The notes: generated by a model not told the origin, from the letters alone. DNA of 64,000 nt from Terrilactibacillus sp. S3-3 (GCA_030437565.1 CP129291.1:2666001-2730000), one strand, 5' to 3'. Shown: positions 1 to 11,979, counted from the first letter of the stretch. Numbers and translations are program-made.

Positions 1-56
1 AAATGAGCGATCAAGATATTTACGACCTCATTAAATTAAGGGAAAGGGTGATCTGA
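1..56 (+). CDS. 3' end of an upstream gene (partial)
   Basis: An open frame (codons in register with position 3) enters from the left edge and stops at a TGA at 54-56, two bases before the ATG of the next gene. Only about 17 codons are visible (ending LIKLRERVI), too few to identify. In Bacillus a SWIM zinc-finger gene (ywqB) follows a SNF2-family helicase gene (ywqA), so an acidic or helical helicase C-terminus is a reasonable guess from context alone. Confidence 0.35.
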   Translation, partial: MSDQDIYDLIKLRERVI

Positions 57-57
57 T

Positions 58-641
58 ATGGCCAGGCCGTTGATCGTGCACAGCCGCGCATTAAAAGAAT
101 GGCTTGAAGGCTTTTTTGATTTGGCTAACGAAAAAACGTGTAGAGCGGGGAATGGCGCTGTACCGGCGCGGCTCGGTGTGGGACTATCATATCATGTCAT
201 CAAAAAGATGGTTGCCGCGCCCTTGTCGAAGGGCATAATGAACACTATTATCAAGTTGATGTGCTCTGGGGCTCACTGCCAAAATTAAAAAAAGAAGGCG
301 TTTACCTCCCCTACCCTATTCACGATTTAAGAGCCGACTGCACCTGCCCGGATAGTGAAGCATTCTGCAAACACATCATCGCTGTTGTCATTTACTGGAT
401 TATCGATAAGGACAAACGATTGTTGGAAAAAACGCCCGCCGCAAATATTATCGATAAAAAAACACAATTTGCCATGCACGCCTATCAAGAAAAGATCAAT
501 GCTTTCCGCCGGCTTTCCGGGCAAAAACTGCCGTCTTTTACCCGGTTTCATCACAAAAGCCTGATCACCGCACCGGATATTCACAACAGCATTCAAAAAA
601 TGAGCCATGAGGTCATGAGATGGGCGAAGAACAAAACTTAA
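58..641 (+). CDS. SWIM zinc-finger protein (YwqB-like), frameshifted
   Basis: Three frames join into one protein of about 190 residues. The first frame starts at the ATG at 58 and is left at the A-run near 130-136. The middle frame (RVERGMALYRRGSVWDY) is left at the A-run near 201-205. The last frame carries the SWIM signature CTC-x7-C-x-H near 340-375 (DCTCPDSEAFCKH), a CxCxnCxH zinc site. SWIM domains are predicted to bind nucleic acid or protein and often accompany SNF2 helicases. The product is far shorter than YwqB (about 600 residues), ending about 90 residues after the zinc site. Both shifts lie in homopolymers, so sequencing error is likely; true decay cannot be excluded. Confidence 0.7.
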
Positions 642-778
642 CACTTAAATACTTATGCATGGAAAAATACTAAAAGGATATAGCTTTGGTGCTTTCAAAG
701 ATGAAGTTAAACAAAAATAAGACATCTCCTTCGTATCATTGGATATAAAATAAAATCAAGTATTGAAAAAAATTTGAA

Positions 779-1559
779 ATGGACAAAAAAATGAAACGCT
801 ACTTTTTGCTAATATTGATTCTGTCAAGCGGTTTAATGGTGTCTGGATGCTCGAGTAAAGCAACCAGCAAAATATCTGATCATCCATCTGTTGTTCACCA
901 TCACCCTCCATTCATCCACACTTTAATCAGCAGAACAAATGAATCAGGCCGTCCTGCCGTTATTTCTGCACTAGGATGCAGTGTCACTTACGGAGTCGGG
1001 ACATCGAAACCTGCGAATAGATGGTTAAATGAACTGGTAATCTTTCTGAGACAAAATGAGGCAGGGTTACAAGGTCTCATTTACCATAATGATGGCTATC
1101 CCGGACATACAACATCTGACCTAATAAAAACAGCACAAAACTGATGTTGTTATCAAGCAAAAGCCTGACGTGATTTTATTCGAAAACTGCCTGTTAAATG
1201 ATCATAGTCACGGCATTCCAATTGGAATAACCTTGAAAAATATCAACAATATCGTCACCCAATTAAAAACGAAATTGCCACACACAAGAATTATTCTAAT
1301 GTCTGATCCGCCCAGAATAAAAAGCGGCCCTAATGCAATAGGATTGTCATACGCCGATTACTTAGAGAAAACGAAAGAATATGCTCAGGCCAAACACTGG
1401 GAATACATTGATGTATACAAAGGATTTGAAAAACAGCGTTTATCAGATGGCTTAGCATTACATCAAGTCATGTATGATAACAATTCACATCCAAATGATA
1501 TTGGCTATGCTTACTGGTATAAAATACTAAGAAAATACTTTCTAACAGGACAACAGTAA
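779..1559 (+). CDS. SGNH/GDSL-type hydrolase lipoprotein, frameshifted
   Basis: Two frames join at the A-run near 1137-1140 to give about 260 residues. The N-terminus has a lysine-rich start, a hydrophobic stretch and a lipobox (LMVSGC), so the protein should be lipidated and anchored outside the membrane. The SGNH block I serine sits in ALGCSVTYGVG and the block V Asp/His region in NNSHPNDIGY, as in GDSL esterases/lipases. The substrate cannot be told. The start may be 779 or the ATG at 791; no clear Shine-Dalgarno is visible. It is followed by a bidirectional terminator shared with the convergent ilvA. Confidence 0.75.
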
Positions 1560-1609
1560 CAGCTTGTTCTCTAAAATATCTGTTTGAGGTATCAAATATA
1601 AGGCCAATT

Positions 1610-2661
1610 TTAATTGAACCTCTTTTGAAAAAAAAGGCATGGAAGAATTGTTCTTCCATGCCTTTTTTTATATTTTACCCAGGATTTTATCGCATCGGCC
1701 GACGATATCATTTTCTTATACAAAGGCAGTTTTTCCAGGTCGGCATTACCGCCGCTGACGACGATACCGACATGCCTGCCCCGGACGTCAACCTGTCCCG
1801 ACAGAGCTGCCGCAAAAGCGGCCGCTCCTGCGCCTTCAACGAACATTTTTGCCCGTTCCAGCATAAGGATCATCGCCCGGGCCACGTCCGCATCCGTCAC
1901 CGTCACAATGTCATCGACATATTTTTCGATGATCGGAAACGTGAGCCGACCGGCTTCTTTGACAAGAATACCGTCAGCGATGCCGCTCACATGTTTCAAT
2001 CTTGTTTCCCCCACATGGTGGAAACGATTATACACGGCCGCCGCACCGACTTCCTGAACACCAATCACTTGAATGGAAGGATTGACATTTTTGATAAATG
2101 TTGCGATACCGGCGGCGAGACCGCCGCCGCCAATCGGAACGATCACCATATCAAGATCGGGATATTGGCGCACCATTTCCATGCAATCGTTCCTTGCCCG
2201 GCCATCACTTCAAGATCATCGAAGGCATGGACATGGACGAACGTCGAGCCGTTCAGCAGTTGATCCTGAACCGCCGCCTCGTGAGCCTCCTGATAAGATT
2301 CGCCAATCAAAGCGACTTCGGCGCCGTATGCTTCGGTTGCCTTAACCTTGGCTTTCGGCGTGCCGGCCGGCATAAAAATCTTGGCCTTTATGCCCCTTTT
2401 TGACGCGGACAGGGCAACACCTTGTGCATGGTTGCCTGCTGAAGCCGTAATGACACCTTTTGCCGCCTCCGCTGCCGACAAGTGGGAAATTTTATTCAGC
2501 GCCCCTCTCAGTTTAAATGAACCCGTACGCTGTAAATTTTCCATTTTAAAATAAAGATGCGATCCCGTCATCGCGTCAAATGTCGCCGAACGTTCTAACG
2601 GCGTCTGATGAACAACAGGCGAAAGATATTGCATGGCTTCAAACACATGAGTTATTTGCAA
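1610..2661 (-). CDS. ilvA: Threonine ammonia-lyase (short form), frameshifted
   Basis: PLP enzyme that deaminates threonine to 2-oxobutanoate, the first step to isoleucine. The N-terminal piece has the PLP-lysine motif GSFKLRGA and SAGNHAQG; the C-terminal piece has the phosphate-binding GGGGLAAG and VVSGGN. The frame changes near 2185-2190 (one base missing in a GCATGG context). The summed length of about 330 residues lacks the C-terminal ACT-like regulatory domain of biosynthetic IlvA, so feedback control by isoleucine is not expected by that route. The observed frame runs through the terminator stem; a one-base indel would give a stop near 1668. The apparent TTG start at 2661 has poor spacing to AGGAG at 2683-2687; one more G would allow a GTG start about 20 bases upstream. 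It directly follows leuD. Confidence 0.88.
1628..1669. terminator. Bidirectional rho-independent terminator
   Basis: A 12-bp stem (GGCATGGAAGAA / TTCTTCCATGCC) with a 3-nt loop is flanked by an A-run on the left and a T-run on the right, so it can end transcription of the SGNH gene (plus) and of ilvA (minus). Confidence 0.9.
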
Positions 2662-2677
2662 GTAATCCCCAAGGGTC

Positions 2678-3271
2678 TCACACTCCTAATAAATGGTTTT
2701 TTTCATACTGTGTTATTTCATCCTCAAGCTTCAACGTGAGGGCGATGTCATCGAGCCCTTTCAGCAGCAGTTCTTTTTGATAAGGATCGATGTCAAAGCT
2801 GACATTCACGTCTTCATTGTTTGAAATAACTTGCTTTTCCAAATCTACTGTTAAATATAAACTTTTTTGCTTTGCTTCGTCAAGCAGTCTTTCAACTTTG
2901 TTTTCGTCCAGCTTAATGGCCAGGATGCCGTTCTTCTGACAATTGTTATAAAAAATATCGGCAAAACTTGGCGCAATGATCACTCTGAACCCGTAATCCT
3001 GCAGAGCCCAAGGCGCGTGCTCCCTTGAAGATCCGCAGCCGAAGTTGTCTCCGGAAACCAAAATGGAAGAGGCTTCATATTTCGGCTGATTAAGGATAAA
3101 TTCAGGGCGTTTATTCCCTTCTTTATCAAAACGCCAATTATAAAAAAGGCATTCGCCAAACCCTTGGCGTTCAATCCGTTTCAGAAATTGTTTCGGGATA
3201 ATTTGATCCGTATCGACATTCGTGCGATCAAGCGGACAAGCAAGCCCTTTAAAGGTCTTAAATGGTTCCAT
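2678..3271 (-). CDS. leuD: 3-isopropylmalate dehydratase small subunit
   Basis: Intact 197-residue swivel-domain subunit that joins LeuC to isomerise 2-isopropylmalate to 3-isopropylmalate in leucine synthesis. Visible family features are the N-terminal DRTNVDTDQIIPKQFLK, GCGSSREHAPWAL and SFADIFYNNCQKNG. The ATG is preceded by a strong GAAAGGAGG site. It lies 30 bases after leuC and just before ilvA, so the three are read together on the minus strand. Confidence 0.97.
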   Translation of the reverse strand: MEPFKTFKGLACPLDRTNVDTDQIIPKQFLKRIERQGFGECLFYNWRFDKEGNKRPEFILNQPKYEASSILVSGDNFGCGSSREHAPWALQDYGFRVIIAPSFADIFYNNCQKNGILAIKLDENKVERLLDEAKQKSLYLTVDLEKQVISNNEDVNVSFDIDPYQKELLLKGLDDIALTLKLEDEITQYEKNHLLGV

Positions 3272-3300
3272 CGACGATTCCTCCTTTCAAATCCAATGGC

Positions 3301-4710
3301 TTAATGAACAGCTTCCATCTTCCTGACATCGACAAAATGGCCGTTGATAGCCGCCGCTGCCGCCATAGCCGGGCTGACAAGATGCGTTCTCGCTCCGGCT
3401 CCCTGCCGGCCTTCAAAATTGCGGTTCGACGTCGAGGCGCAGCGTTTGCCCGGCGGCACGATATCATCGTTCATTGCCAGACACATACTGCAGCCCGATT
3501 CGCGCCATTCAAAGCCGGCATCGGTGAACACTTTATCCAGCCCTTCCTGTTCCGCCCGCCTTTTAATGGCTTGCGATCCGGGAACAACCAAGGCGCGGAC
3601 GCCGTCATGAACATGGCGGCCGCGAACGACTTCCGCCGCTTTTCTGAGGTCCGTCAGACGGGAATTCGTACAGGAGCCGATAAAAACATAATCGACAGGA
3701 ATGTCCTTGATCGCCGTCCCCCCATTAAGTCCCATGTATTCAAGCGCTTTTTCCACGGACGTGCGTTCTTCGGCAGATTCGATGTCTTCCGGTACCGGCA
3801 GCGTATCATTGACTGAACGGCCCATGGAAGGATTCGTGCCCCAAGTGACTTGAGGTTCGATTTCGCTCGCATCGATTTCGATCGTCCGATCATAAGAGGC
3901 ACCTTCGTCTGTTGCCAAAGCCAGCCATTCTTTCGCTGCCTTTTCGAATGCCTCGCCCTGAGGGGCATATTGCCGCCCTCTAAGATAGTCGATCGTCTTT
4001 TCATCGGGACTAATCAGGCCGGCTCTCGCCCCCGCTTCAATGGACATGTTGCAGACCGTCATTCTTTCATCCATCGATAATTCATGAATGGCGTCGCCCG
4101 TATATTCGGCAATATAGCCGGTGCCGACCGCGATACCGTATTTTGAAATGATGGCAAGAATGAGGTCTTTCGCCGTCACGCCCAGTCCAAGGCGGCCGTT
4201 AACTTTAATCTGCAGCGTTTTCGGACGTTTTTGCCACAGTGTCTGCGTCGCCAGCACATGCTCCACTTCGCTCGTGCCGATGCCGAAGGCGAGCGCACCA
4301 AATGCGCCGTGCGTTGATGTATGGCTGTCGCCGCAGACGACGGTTTTGCCCGGCTGCGTCAGACCAAGTTCAGGCCCGATCACATGAACAATGCCTTGAT
4401 TCGGGTGATCGATGTCCGTCAGTCTGATGTCAAACGCTTGGCAATTTTCTTGAAGGGCATTAATTTGTTTTTTAGATATCGGATCTTTTGTTTCTCTATT
4501 TTTTACAGTCGGCACATTGTGATCGACCGTTGCGAATGTCAAATCCGGGCGCCTCACCTTTCGGCCGTTCATCCTCAAACCTTCGAATGCCTGAGGCGAT
4601 GTGACTTCATGAACGAGGTGCAGATCAATGTAAAGTAAATCGGGTTTTCCTTCTTCCCTATGAATCAGGTGACGATCCCAAATTTTATCAACAATGGTAC
4701 GGGGTTGCAT
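3301..4710 (-). CDS. leuC: 3-isopropylmalate dehydratase large subunit
   Basis: Intact 469-residue aconitase-family subunit. The [4Fe-4S] ligands are seen as a Cys in [11 protein letters not shown] and the CSMC pair near residues 405-408; [14 protein letters not shown] is also typical. It works with LeuD in the cytoplasm. The start has a near-perfect AGAGGAGGAGAG ribosome-binding site. It lies 29 bases downstream of leuB in the ilv-leu transcription unit. Confidence 0.97.
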   Translation of the reverse strand: MQPRTIVDKIWDRHLIHREEGKPDLLYIDLHLVHEVTSPQAFEGLRMNGRKVRRPDLTFATVDHNVPTVKNRETKDPISKKQINALQENCQAFDIRLTDIDHPNQGIVHVIGPELGLTQPGKTVVCGDSHTSTHGAFGALAFGIGTSEVEHVLATQTLWQKRPKTLQIKVNGRLGLGVTAKDLILAIISKYGIAVGTGYIAEYTGDAIHELSMDERMTVCNMSIEAGARAGLISPDEKTIDYLRGRQYAPQGEAFEKAAKEWLALATDEGASYDRTIEIDASEIEPQVTWGTNPSMGRSVNDTLPVPEDIESAEERTSVEKALEYMGLNGGTAIKDIPVDYVFIGSCTNSRLTDLRKAAEVVRGRHVHDGVRALVVPGSQAIKRRAEQEGLDKVFTDAGFEWRESGCSMCLAMNDDIVPPGKRCASTSNRNFEGRQGAGARTHLVSPAMAAAAAINGHFVDVRKMEAVH

Positions 4711-4739
4711 CCGCTCTCCTCCTCTGCGCTGCGCAGTAT

Positions 4740-5852
4740 TTAAATGGATGGCGCGCCTCCGGTGACGTGCGCAATCCTCTTGATGGTTTCAATCACTTTT
4801 TCCGTCATACCGGCCGTATCCAGCTGCACGGATTGTTCGGTATTCAATTTTAAATCAGCTGTGTGACAGCCGCTGTTCAGCACTTCATCGACCGCCTGTT
4901 CAATGAGCGCCGCTTCTTCGTCCATATCAAGCGAATAACGAAGAAGGAGGGCGGCCGACAGAATAGCGGCAAGCGGATTGGCTTTCCCTTGTCCGGCAAT
5001 ATCGGGCGCCGATCCATGAACCGGTTCATAAAGGCCGAGCGAATCGGAGCGCAGGCTGGCTGACGGCAGCATGCCGAGCGATCCGGTAATCACGGACGCT
5101 TCATCACTTAAAATATCACCAAACATGTTTTCCGTGACAATCACGTCAAACTGGCCCGGATTGACGATCAGCTGCATCGCCGTTGAATCGACAAGCAAAT
5201 GGTTGACTTCGACTTTCGGATGGCGCCCCGCGGTTCGATCGACCACTTCTCGCCACATCCGGCTCGATTCAAGAACATTGGCCTTATCGACGGACGTCAG
5301 TTTATGCCGTCTTTTTTCGGCTAACTGAAAGGCTTTTTCAACGACGCGCTCAATTTCTTGTTTACTGTAGGCAAGTGTATCGACCACTTCCTCTTGGTTT
5401 TGACCGCGTCTTTCACTTGGCTTGCCAAAATAAAGACCGCCCGTCAATTCCCTGACAATGACAAAATTGACATTTTCAACCTTTTCTCTTTTTAAAGGAG
5501 AAGCGTCAAGCAAAGGCTTATAAGCGCTGACCGGACGCAGATTGGCGAAAAGGCCGAGCGCCTTGCGAATGCCGAGAAGCCCTTGTTCAGGCCGCACTTT
5601 CATCGACTGCCGATCCCATTTCGGCCCGCCGACTGCTCCGAGTAGTACCGCATCGCTTGCCGCACACTGACTGACCGTGGATTCCGGAAGCGGCGTTCCC
5701 TCCGCATCAATCGCGGCTCCGCCGATCAGTTTTTCAACGAACCGGACATCATGATTGTATAAATGAAAAACAGTTTTTAAAACCTGCACGGCTCCGGCTG
5801 TTACTTCAGGACCGATGCCGTCCCCCGGCAGGACAGTAATGGTTTGTGTCAT
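4740..5852 (-). CDS. leuB: 3-isopropylmalate dehydrogenase
   Basis: Intact enzyme of about 370 residues that oxidatively decarboxylates 3-isopropylmalate with NAD+. Seen are the N-terminal [10 protein letters not shown], the substrate loop with [12 protein letters not shown], the metal-binding Asp region ([11 protein letters not shown]) and the NAD-loop [10 protein letters not shown]. The ATG at 5852 is chosen because GGGGG stands nine bases upstream; an in-frame TTG at 5855 also exists. leuA, the usual upstream neighbour, is missing. Confidence 0.96.
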   Translation of the reverse strand: MTQTITVLPGDGIGPEVTAGAVQVLKTVFHLYNHDVRFVEKLIGGAAIDAEGTPLPESTVSQCAASDAVLLGAVGGPKWDRQSMKVRPEQGLLGIRKALGLFANLRPVSAYKPLLDASPLKREKVENVNFVIVRELTGGLYFGKPSERRGQNQEEVVDTLAYSKQEIERVVEKAFQLAEKRRHKLTSVDKANVLESSRMWREVVDRTAGRHPKVEVNHLLVDSTAMQLIVNPGQFDVIVTENMFGDILSDEASVITGSLGMLPSASLRSDSLGLYEPVHGSAPDIAGQGKANPLAAILSAALLLRYSLDMDEEAALIEQAVDEVLNSGCHTADLKLNTEQSVQLDTAGMTEKVIETIKRIAHVTGGAPSI

Positions 5853-5855
5853 CAA

Positions 5856-6162
5856 TTGGTGCCCCCTTTGCTCTGTCCATCCGCTCTTTTTTTACAAAAG
5901 AACCTTAAAAAGTTAATATTCATTCAGAATGATGCCGGCATATTTCTCATCGCCGGCCGTTGTCATAATCTTTCGACATATATGTCTATCTTAGTAAATC
6001 TATTGCTTTTATAAAACATAGGTTGCAAAAACATCGAAAACATAAACAACCTGGCGAAGAAACGGGTAAATCCCGCTTCACCAAGATGTTTTTTCGCCCA
6101 AATCGGACAACCGGCGCGGTGTCCGATTTAGGTGCTCCCATGTCAGCGCCTTGCGTTTTCTG
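5856..6162 (-). other. ilvC-leuB intergenic region with two large hairpins; no leuA
   Basis: About 300 bases lie where leuA stands in Bacillus subtilis. No coding frame is supported. Two inverted repeats are clear: 6100-6129 (AAATCGGACA / TGTCCGATTT, extended inside by ACCG/CGGT) and about 6053-6082 (GGTGAAG / CTTCGCC with an inner CGGG/CCCG on the minus strand). Neither is followed by a T-run on the minus strand, so they look like mRNA processing or stability structures rather than terminators. Confidence 0.6.
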
Positions 6163-7202
<1,040 letters not shown>

Positions 7203-7228
7203 TTATGTGAATTTTGGTAGTACCCTAA

Positions 7229-7744
7229 TTAATTAGATAATGCACCGGCTTCATTTAAACATTGAGACCCTCTGAAGAAGGCAGCTACACCGGTACGGCA
7301 CATCTCCTTAATGCCGTAAGGAATGAGCAAATCAATCAGTGCTTCGACTTTATCCGTATTGCCGGTGACTTGAATCGTCATACTTTCATGACTCATATCA
7401 ATAATCGAGGCACGGAAAGGTTCAATCATTCCGACAATACCATGTCTGGTCGAGTCATCCGCCGCCACTTTAATCAAAACAAGTTCTCTCGCCACAATGC
7501 TTTGATCGGTGATATCGGCGACGGAAATTACATCAATTAATTTTGTCAATTGTTTGATGACCTGTTCCGCTTGATGCGCATCCTCCACTTCGGTCACAAT
7601 CGTCATATTGGCCGTCCCGTCCTTTTTGACGGATTGAGCAACGGTCAAACTGTTGATGTTTAATTTTCTTTTGGTCAAGACGGCTGTCATGCGGCCGAGA
7701 ACACCGCTTTGGTCGACAACCGTGGCGCTGATAATGCGTTTCAT
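7229..7744 (-). CDS. ilvN: Acetolactate synthase small (regulatory) subunit
   Basis: Intact 171-residue protein (called ilvH in B. subtilis). The N-terminal ACT domain is seen as [20 protein letters not shown] and binds valine to inhibit the catalytic subunit; a second domain follows. Its ATG overlaps the TGA of ilvB by four bases, indicating translational coupling, as expected for the two subunits. Confidence 0.96.
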   Translation of the reverse strand: MKRIISATVVDQSGVLGRMTAVLTKRKLNINSLTVAQSVKKDGTANMTIVTEVEDAHQAEQVIKQLTKLIDVISVADITDQSIVARELVLIKVAADDSTRHGIVGMIEPFRASIIDMSHESMTIQVTGNTDKVEALIDLLIPYGIKEMCRTGVAAFFRGSQCLNEAGALSN

Positions 7745-9459
7745 GGCCTCACCCCTATCATTTCATTTAGTCCCTTGCCCGGAGCAACCATTGGATAAAC
7801 ATTGGCCATCTGTCTCACCCGGCAATCGATCAGGACAGGTTCATCATTTGTCATGACCTCGGCGAATATCCGCTCGGCTTGCGCCGCGCTGTCCACCCGT
7901 TCACCCCTTATCCCGTAACTTTCGGCAAGTTTAACAAAATCAGGCTGAACGGTAAGAAGCGACTGCGAATAGCGTTCATCGTAAAAAGTTTCCTGCCACT
8001 GGCGAACCATACCAAGTGCATGGTTGTTTAAAATAATGATCTTAATCGGCAGGCGAAGTTCCGTGACAACCGCCAGTTCCTCCAGCGTCATCTGGAAGCC
8101 GGCATCGCCGACCATGGCAATCACTTGTTGATCCGGTTCGGCAATCTGTGCCCCGATCGCCGCCGGAAAACCGAATCCCATCGTTCCAGCCGCCGGATGT
8201 TACCCAGCGATTCGGTTTTTTGAAAGCATAATACTGTGCCGTCCACATTTGGTGCTGTCCGACATCCGTCGTGACAATCGCATCGCCTTTCGTATAACGG
8301 TAGACCAGTTCGACGATTTTTTGCGGAGCAAGCGACTCGCCGTCGCCCTCATCATACGAGAGCGGATATTCTTCAGCATAGCCTTTTAAGTGGCTGAGCC
8401 ATTCGCTTCTGTCAACGGATTCTCCGGTTTCACTCACCAGTTTATTCAGCACAATACCGGCATCGCCGACAACCGGAATGTCCGTCTTGACGTTTTTTCC
8501 AACTTCCGAAGGATCAATATCCACGTGAGCAATCGCTGCTTTTGGAGCAAACTTAGCCAGGTTCCCCGTCAAGCGGTCATCAAACCGCGCGCCGATGTTA
8601 ATGAGCAAGTCGCATTCCTGAATGGCCATATTCGCTGCATATGACCCATGCATGCCGGCCATGCCGAGGAAAAGCGAATGACGGCTGGAAAACTGCCAAG
8701 TCCCAAAAGCGTATTGACAACGGGAAGGTTATGGCGTTCCGCAAATGTTAAGAGAAGATCCGATGCTTTTGCGTGCAGCACCCCGGCTCCGGCAATCACG
8801 AGCGGTTTTCTCGCCTGTTCAACCGCTCTTTCCAGTTTTTTGACTTGCTCCAGGTCCGGGCTGAAATTCAATTGATAGCCGGGCAGCCGCAAGCTGGCAT
8901 CCATCGCTGCTTCTTCCACTTCGGCTGTGCATATGTTCTTCGGCAGATCGACGAGTACCGGACCCGGCCGCCCCGTTGTAGCAATATGAAATGCTTCTTT
9001 GATTGCCCGCGGCAAGTCTTCCGGATGACGAACTTGAACATTATATTTTGTTGCCGGAGCCGTAACACCGATCACATCCGCCTCTTGAAAAGCATCCGTA
9101 CCAATGACGCTGGTCGCGACCTGACCCGTAAATACGACGAGAGGCAGCGAATCGATCATCGCATCCATCAGCCCGGTCACAAGATTTGTCGCACCCGGTC
9201 CGCTCGTTGCGATGACGACGCCCGGTTTTCCTGATATTCTGGCATAACCTTCTGCCGCATGTATGGCGCCTTGTTCATGGCGCGCTAAGATGTGTCTGAA
9301 TTTGTGCTTATAAAGGGCATCGTAAATCGGCAGTACCGATCCGCCGGGATAACCAAATATAACTTCAACGCCCTCGTTGATCAGTGATTGTATCAGCCTA
9401 TGTGCACCTGTCCGCTTCTCTGCATCTGTCTTACCCTCGACTTTCGCTTCAGCTTTCAC
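7741..9459 (-). CDS. ilvB: Acetolactate synthase large subunit, frameshifted
   Basis: Thiamine-diphosphate enzyme that condenses pyruvate to acetolactate (or with 2-oxobutanoate). Three frames join: the first holds GYPGGSVLP and the catalytic Glu in [15 protein letters not shown], the second the FAD-binding GARFDDR region, the third the ThDP motif GDAGFQMT to NNHALGM. Frame changes lie near 8665-8690 (run of short repeats) and 8190 ([12 protein letters not shown]). The total is about 570 residues. The GTG at 9459 is preferred because AGGAGGG lies just upstream; the upstream TTG at 9480 would place that site inside the gene. It is the first gene after the T-box. Confidence 0.95.
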
Positions 9460-9494
9460 CTTTTTCCCTCCTGTTTTCAACCGGAATTTTATTT

Positions 9495-9800
9495 ATGATA
9501 TACAAAAAGCCTTTCCACTCCTAACAGCCGTGATCATTGAATTGATCGGCGATTGCAGGGGCGAAAAGGCTTCTTTTCACGGTACCACCCAACTTCTTGG
9601 CATCCTTGCGAATGCTAACTCATCGGCAGCTTTATTTACAGGGCTGCCTTTTTGTAACAAGTGCTTTTCGGCACTCGACTCCTACTCATTGCTTTTCAGA
9701 CAAGCACTCAGAGGCGATGTCGTGATAAAAGGCGCTACCGGGTTTCCAGCCTCCCCGATTCTCTATAAGACGCCGGTTCTTATCACTTTTTCCTCGTCAA
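9495..9800 (-). promoter_or_regulatory. T-box riboswitch leader of the ilv-leu operon
   Basis: Read on the minus strand, TGGGTGGTACCGTG (9578-9591) is the conserved T-box that pairs with the uncharged tRNA acceptor end. Upstream lies a Stem I with an AGAGA bulge and a distal ATCGGG/CCCGGT stem; downstream lies a terminator (9504-9573). T-boxes let an uncharged cognate tRNA prevent termination. The specifier codon is not certain; an ATC (Ile) in TTTTATCACG is a candidate, with CTC (Leu) as an alternative. The 5' strand of Stem I (GTGATAA pairing TTATCAC) overlaps the ilvD stop codon, so the leader starts inside ilvD. Confidence 0.9.
9504..9573 (-). terminator. Leader terminator of the ilv T-box
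   Basis: On the minus strand AAGCCTTTTC pairs with GGAAAGGCTT around an inner hairpin (GCCGATCA / TGATcaCGGC), followed by a T-run. This is the terminator competing with the T-box antiterminator. Confidence 0.85.
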
Positions 9801-11479
9801 CGATTTTTGCTTTAATCCTATTTTCATCACGCCGCCGGTATTGGCAGAAGTCACCAGCGCCGCGTAACGGGCCAGCCAGCCTCTTGTTATCTTTGGTTCT
9901 GGAGCCGTCCAGCCTTTTCTTCTATTTTCAAGCTCTTCATCGGAAACCATCAATTCGATCGTACGATTCGTTAAATCAATAAAAATCTGATCGCCGTTTT
10001 GTATAAAGGCAATCGGTCCGCCTTCAGCCGCTTCCGGCGAAACATGGCCGACGGAAATCCCCCGGGTCGCACCGGAAAAGCGTCCGTCTGTGATCAAGGC
10101 CACTTTGGTCGAGAGGCCACGGCCGGCAATGGATGACGTCGGTGCCAGCATTTCCGGCATCCCCGGTCCGCCTTTCGGCCCTTCGTAACGAATCACGACA
10201 ACGTGGCCTTCATGAACCGTTCCATCATCAATCCCTTTTTGCGCTGCGTCCTGTGAATCAAACACAATCGCTTCGCCAAGGAATGTCTTAATGGACGGAT
10301 CGACCGCTCCAACTTTTATCACCGCGCCATCAGGAGCAACGTTCCCTGTCAACACGGACAACCCGCCGACGGGACTGTAAGCCGTCTCTTTTGTACGAAT
10401 GACTTCGGGGTTTTTGATTTCCGCGTCTTTAACATTTTCATAAATTGTTTTTCCGGACACCGTCAGGCGATCTTTGTGAATAGCCCCTATTTTGCAGAGT
10501 TCATTGATAATCGCGCTGATGCCGCCGGCCGCATGAACATCCTGCATCGTGTAATCCGATGCCGGAGCGATTTTGGCCAAATGCGGAACACGTTCCGCCA
10601 CGCTGTTGATTCGGGAAAAGTCATAATCGATGCCGGCCTCATTAGCAATCGCCAGCGTGTGCAGGACCGTGTTGGTGATCCGCCCATCGCCATGTCGAGG
10701 GCAAAAGCATCATCAATCGCTTCTTCCGTGATAATATCGCATGGTTTCACATCGTTCTCAATCGCCTTCATCAAATAACCGACCGCTTCATGAATCAGCC
10801 GGCGCCGTTCATCAGATGTCGCCACAATCGTTGCATTTCCCGGCGGGGTCATTCCCAGTATTTCCATCAGCGAGTTCATTGAATTCGCGGTGAACATACC
10901 GGAACAGGATCCACATGTCGGACAGGCTGTGTTTTCCAAATTAAGCAATTGGCCTTGATCAATCTTGCCTGCTTTGAAAGCCCCAACGCCTTCAAATACG
11001 GAAGTTAAAGTCAAGTTTTTGCCGCTTGGCGAATGGCCCGCTTCCATCGGCCCTCCCGAAACAAACACGGAAGGCACATTGGTTCTTACAGCCGCCATCA
11101 GCATACCGGGTGTAATTTTATCACAATTGGGGATATAGAAAACACCATCAAACCAGTGGGCGTTGATCATCGTCTCCGCGCTGTCGGCGATCAGCTCGCG
11201 GCTTGGAAGCGAATAGCGCATACCAATGTGGCCCATCGCAATCCCGTCGTCCACACCGATTGTATTAAATTCGAACGGAACGCCTCCCGCTGCCCGAATT
11301 TCTTCTTTGACAATTTCCGCAAACTGTTTGAGATGCACATGTCCCGGTATAATGTCAACATATGAATTGCATACACCGATGAAAGGTTTCCCCAAGTCTT
11401 CGGTTTTAACTCCCGCTGCATGCAGCAAACTCCGGTGCGGGGCGCGATCAATTCCTTTCTTGATCATGTCACTTCGCAT
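9783..11479 (-). CDS. ilvD: Dihydroxy-acid dehydratase, frameshifted
   Basis: Fe-S enzyme that dehydrates the dihydroxy acids in valine and isoleucine synthesis. Visible Fe-S cysteines are in [18 protein letters not shown] and [16 protein letters not shown]. The two frames join near 10681 in the conserved MGGST-NTVLHT, where one base is missing. The total is about 560 residues. The ATG at 11479 is chosen over the longer frame start at 11563, because MRSDMIKKG is the usual N-terminus and GGGAGTGG lies just upstream. It precedes the T-box leader of ilvB, so it may be expressed both alone and with the operon. Confidence 0.95.
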
Positions 11480-11862
11480 GCCACCACTCCCTATTGCTAT
11501 TCTTTTTTTAAAATTGCTTTTTTTCAAAACTAAATGATTGCTGCTGTGTTTCGCTCTATTCATCCCGGCATCATTGTGAAACTGCTTCGTCCTTTAGGCT
11601 CCGTATCCCTCTCTTTATCTCTTACTCCAAAAACTGCACGGCTGTTTGCCCAATTAGATGATTCAACACCGATGATTCCGAGGAAACGAAACGAATGAAT
11701 AAAACTATTTCGATAATTAATGGGTTGGTGACCATATTACCCCTTTTAAAATGTTTGGTCAACCCCCTTAGAGATATTTTTTTGACTATTTCGATTTGCC
11801 CAACTTGCATCATGTTTGTTCAAACTTCGCCGCAGACTGTATCGGCGTTATTTGGGCAGCAG

Positions 11863-11943
11863 AAAGCTGGCATTTATTTCTAAAAGTTTAAAAAAGAAAA
11901 AAGGTTACTCTAATAAGAATCGTACTCTAATCCAGCTTTTTTT
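11863..11943 (+). terminator. Wide-loop terminator-like hairpin upstream of hom
   Basis: AAAGCTGG (11863-11870) can pair with CCAGCTTT (11932-11939), which continues into a T-run. The roughly 60-nt interior carries the repeated ACTCTAAT. It resembles an attenuator, but it lies upstream of the best promoter for hom, so it may only end antisense or upstream transcription. Confidence 0.35.
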
Positions 11944-11979
11944 ACTAGTGAAATTATTTAAAATTTGGTGAAAAACACC

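Noticed and set aside
3262..4638. Long plus-strand frames over leuC
   Set aside because: Antisense shadows of a conserved, intact gene.
6050..6130. Terminators between ilvC and leuB
   Set aside because: The hairpins lack T-runs on the minus strand, so they are not classical terminators.
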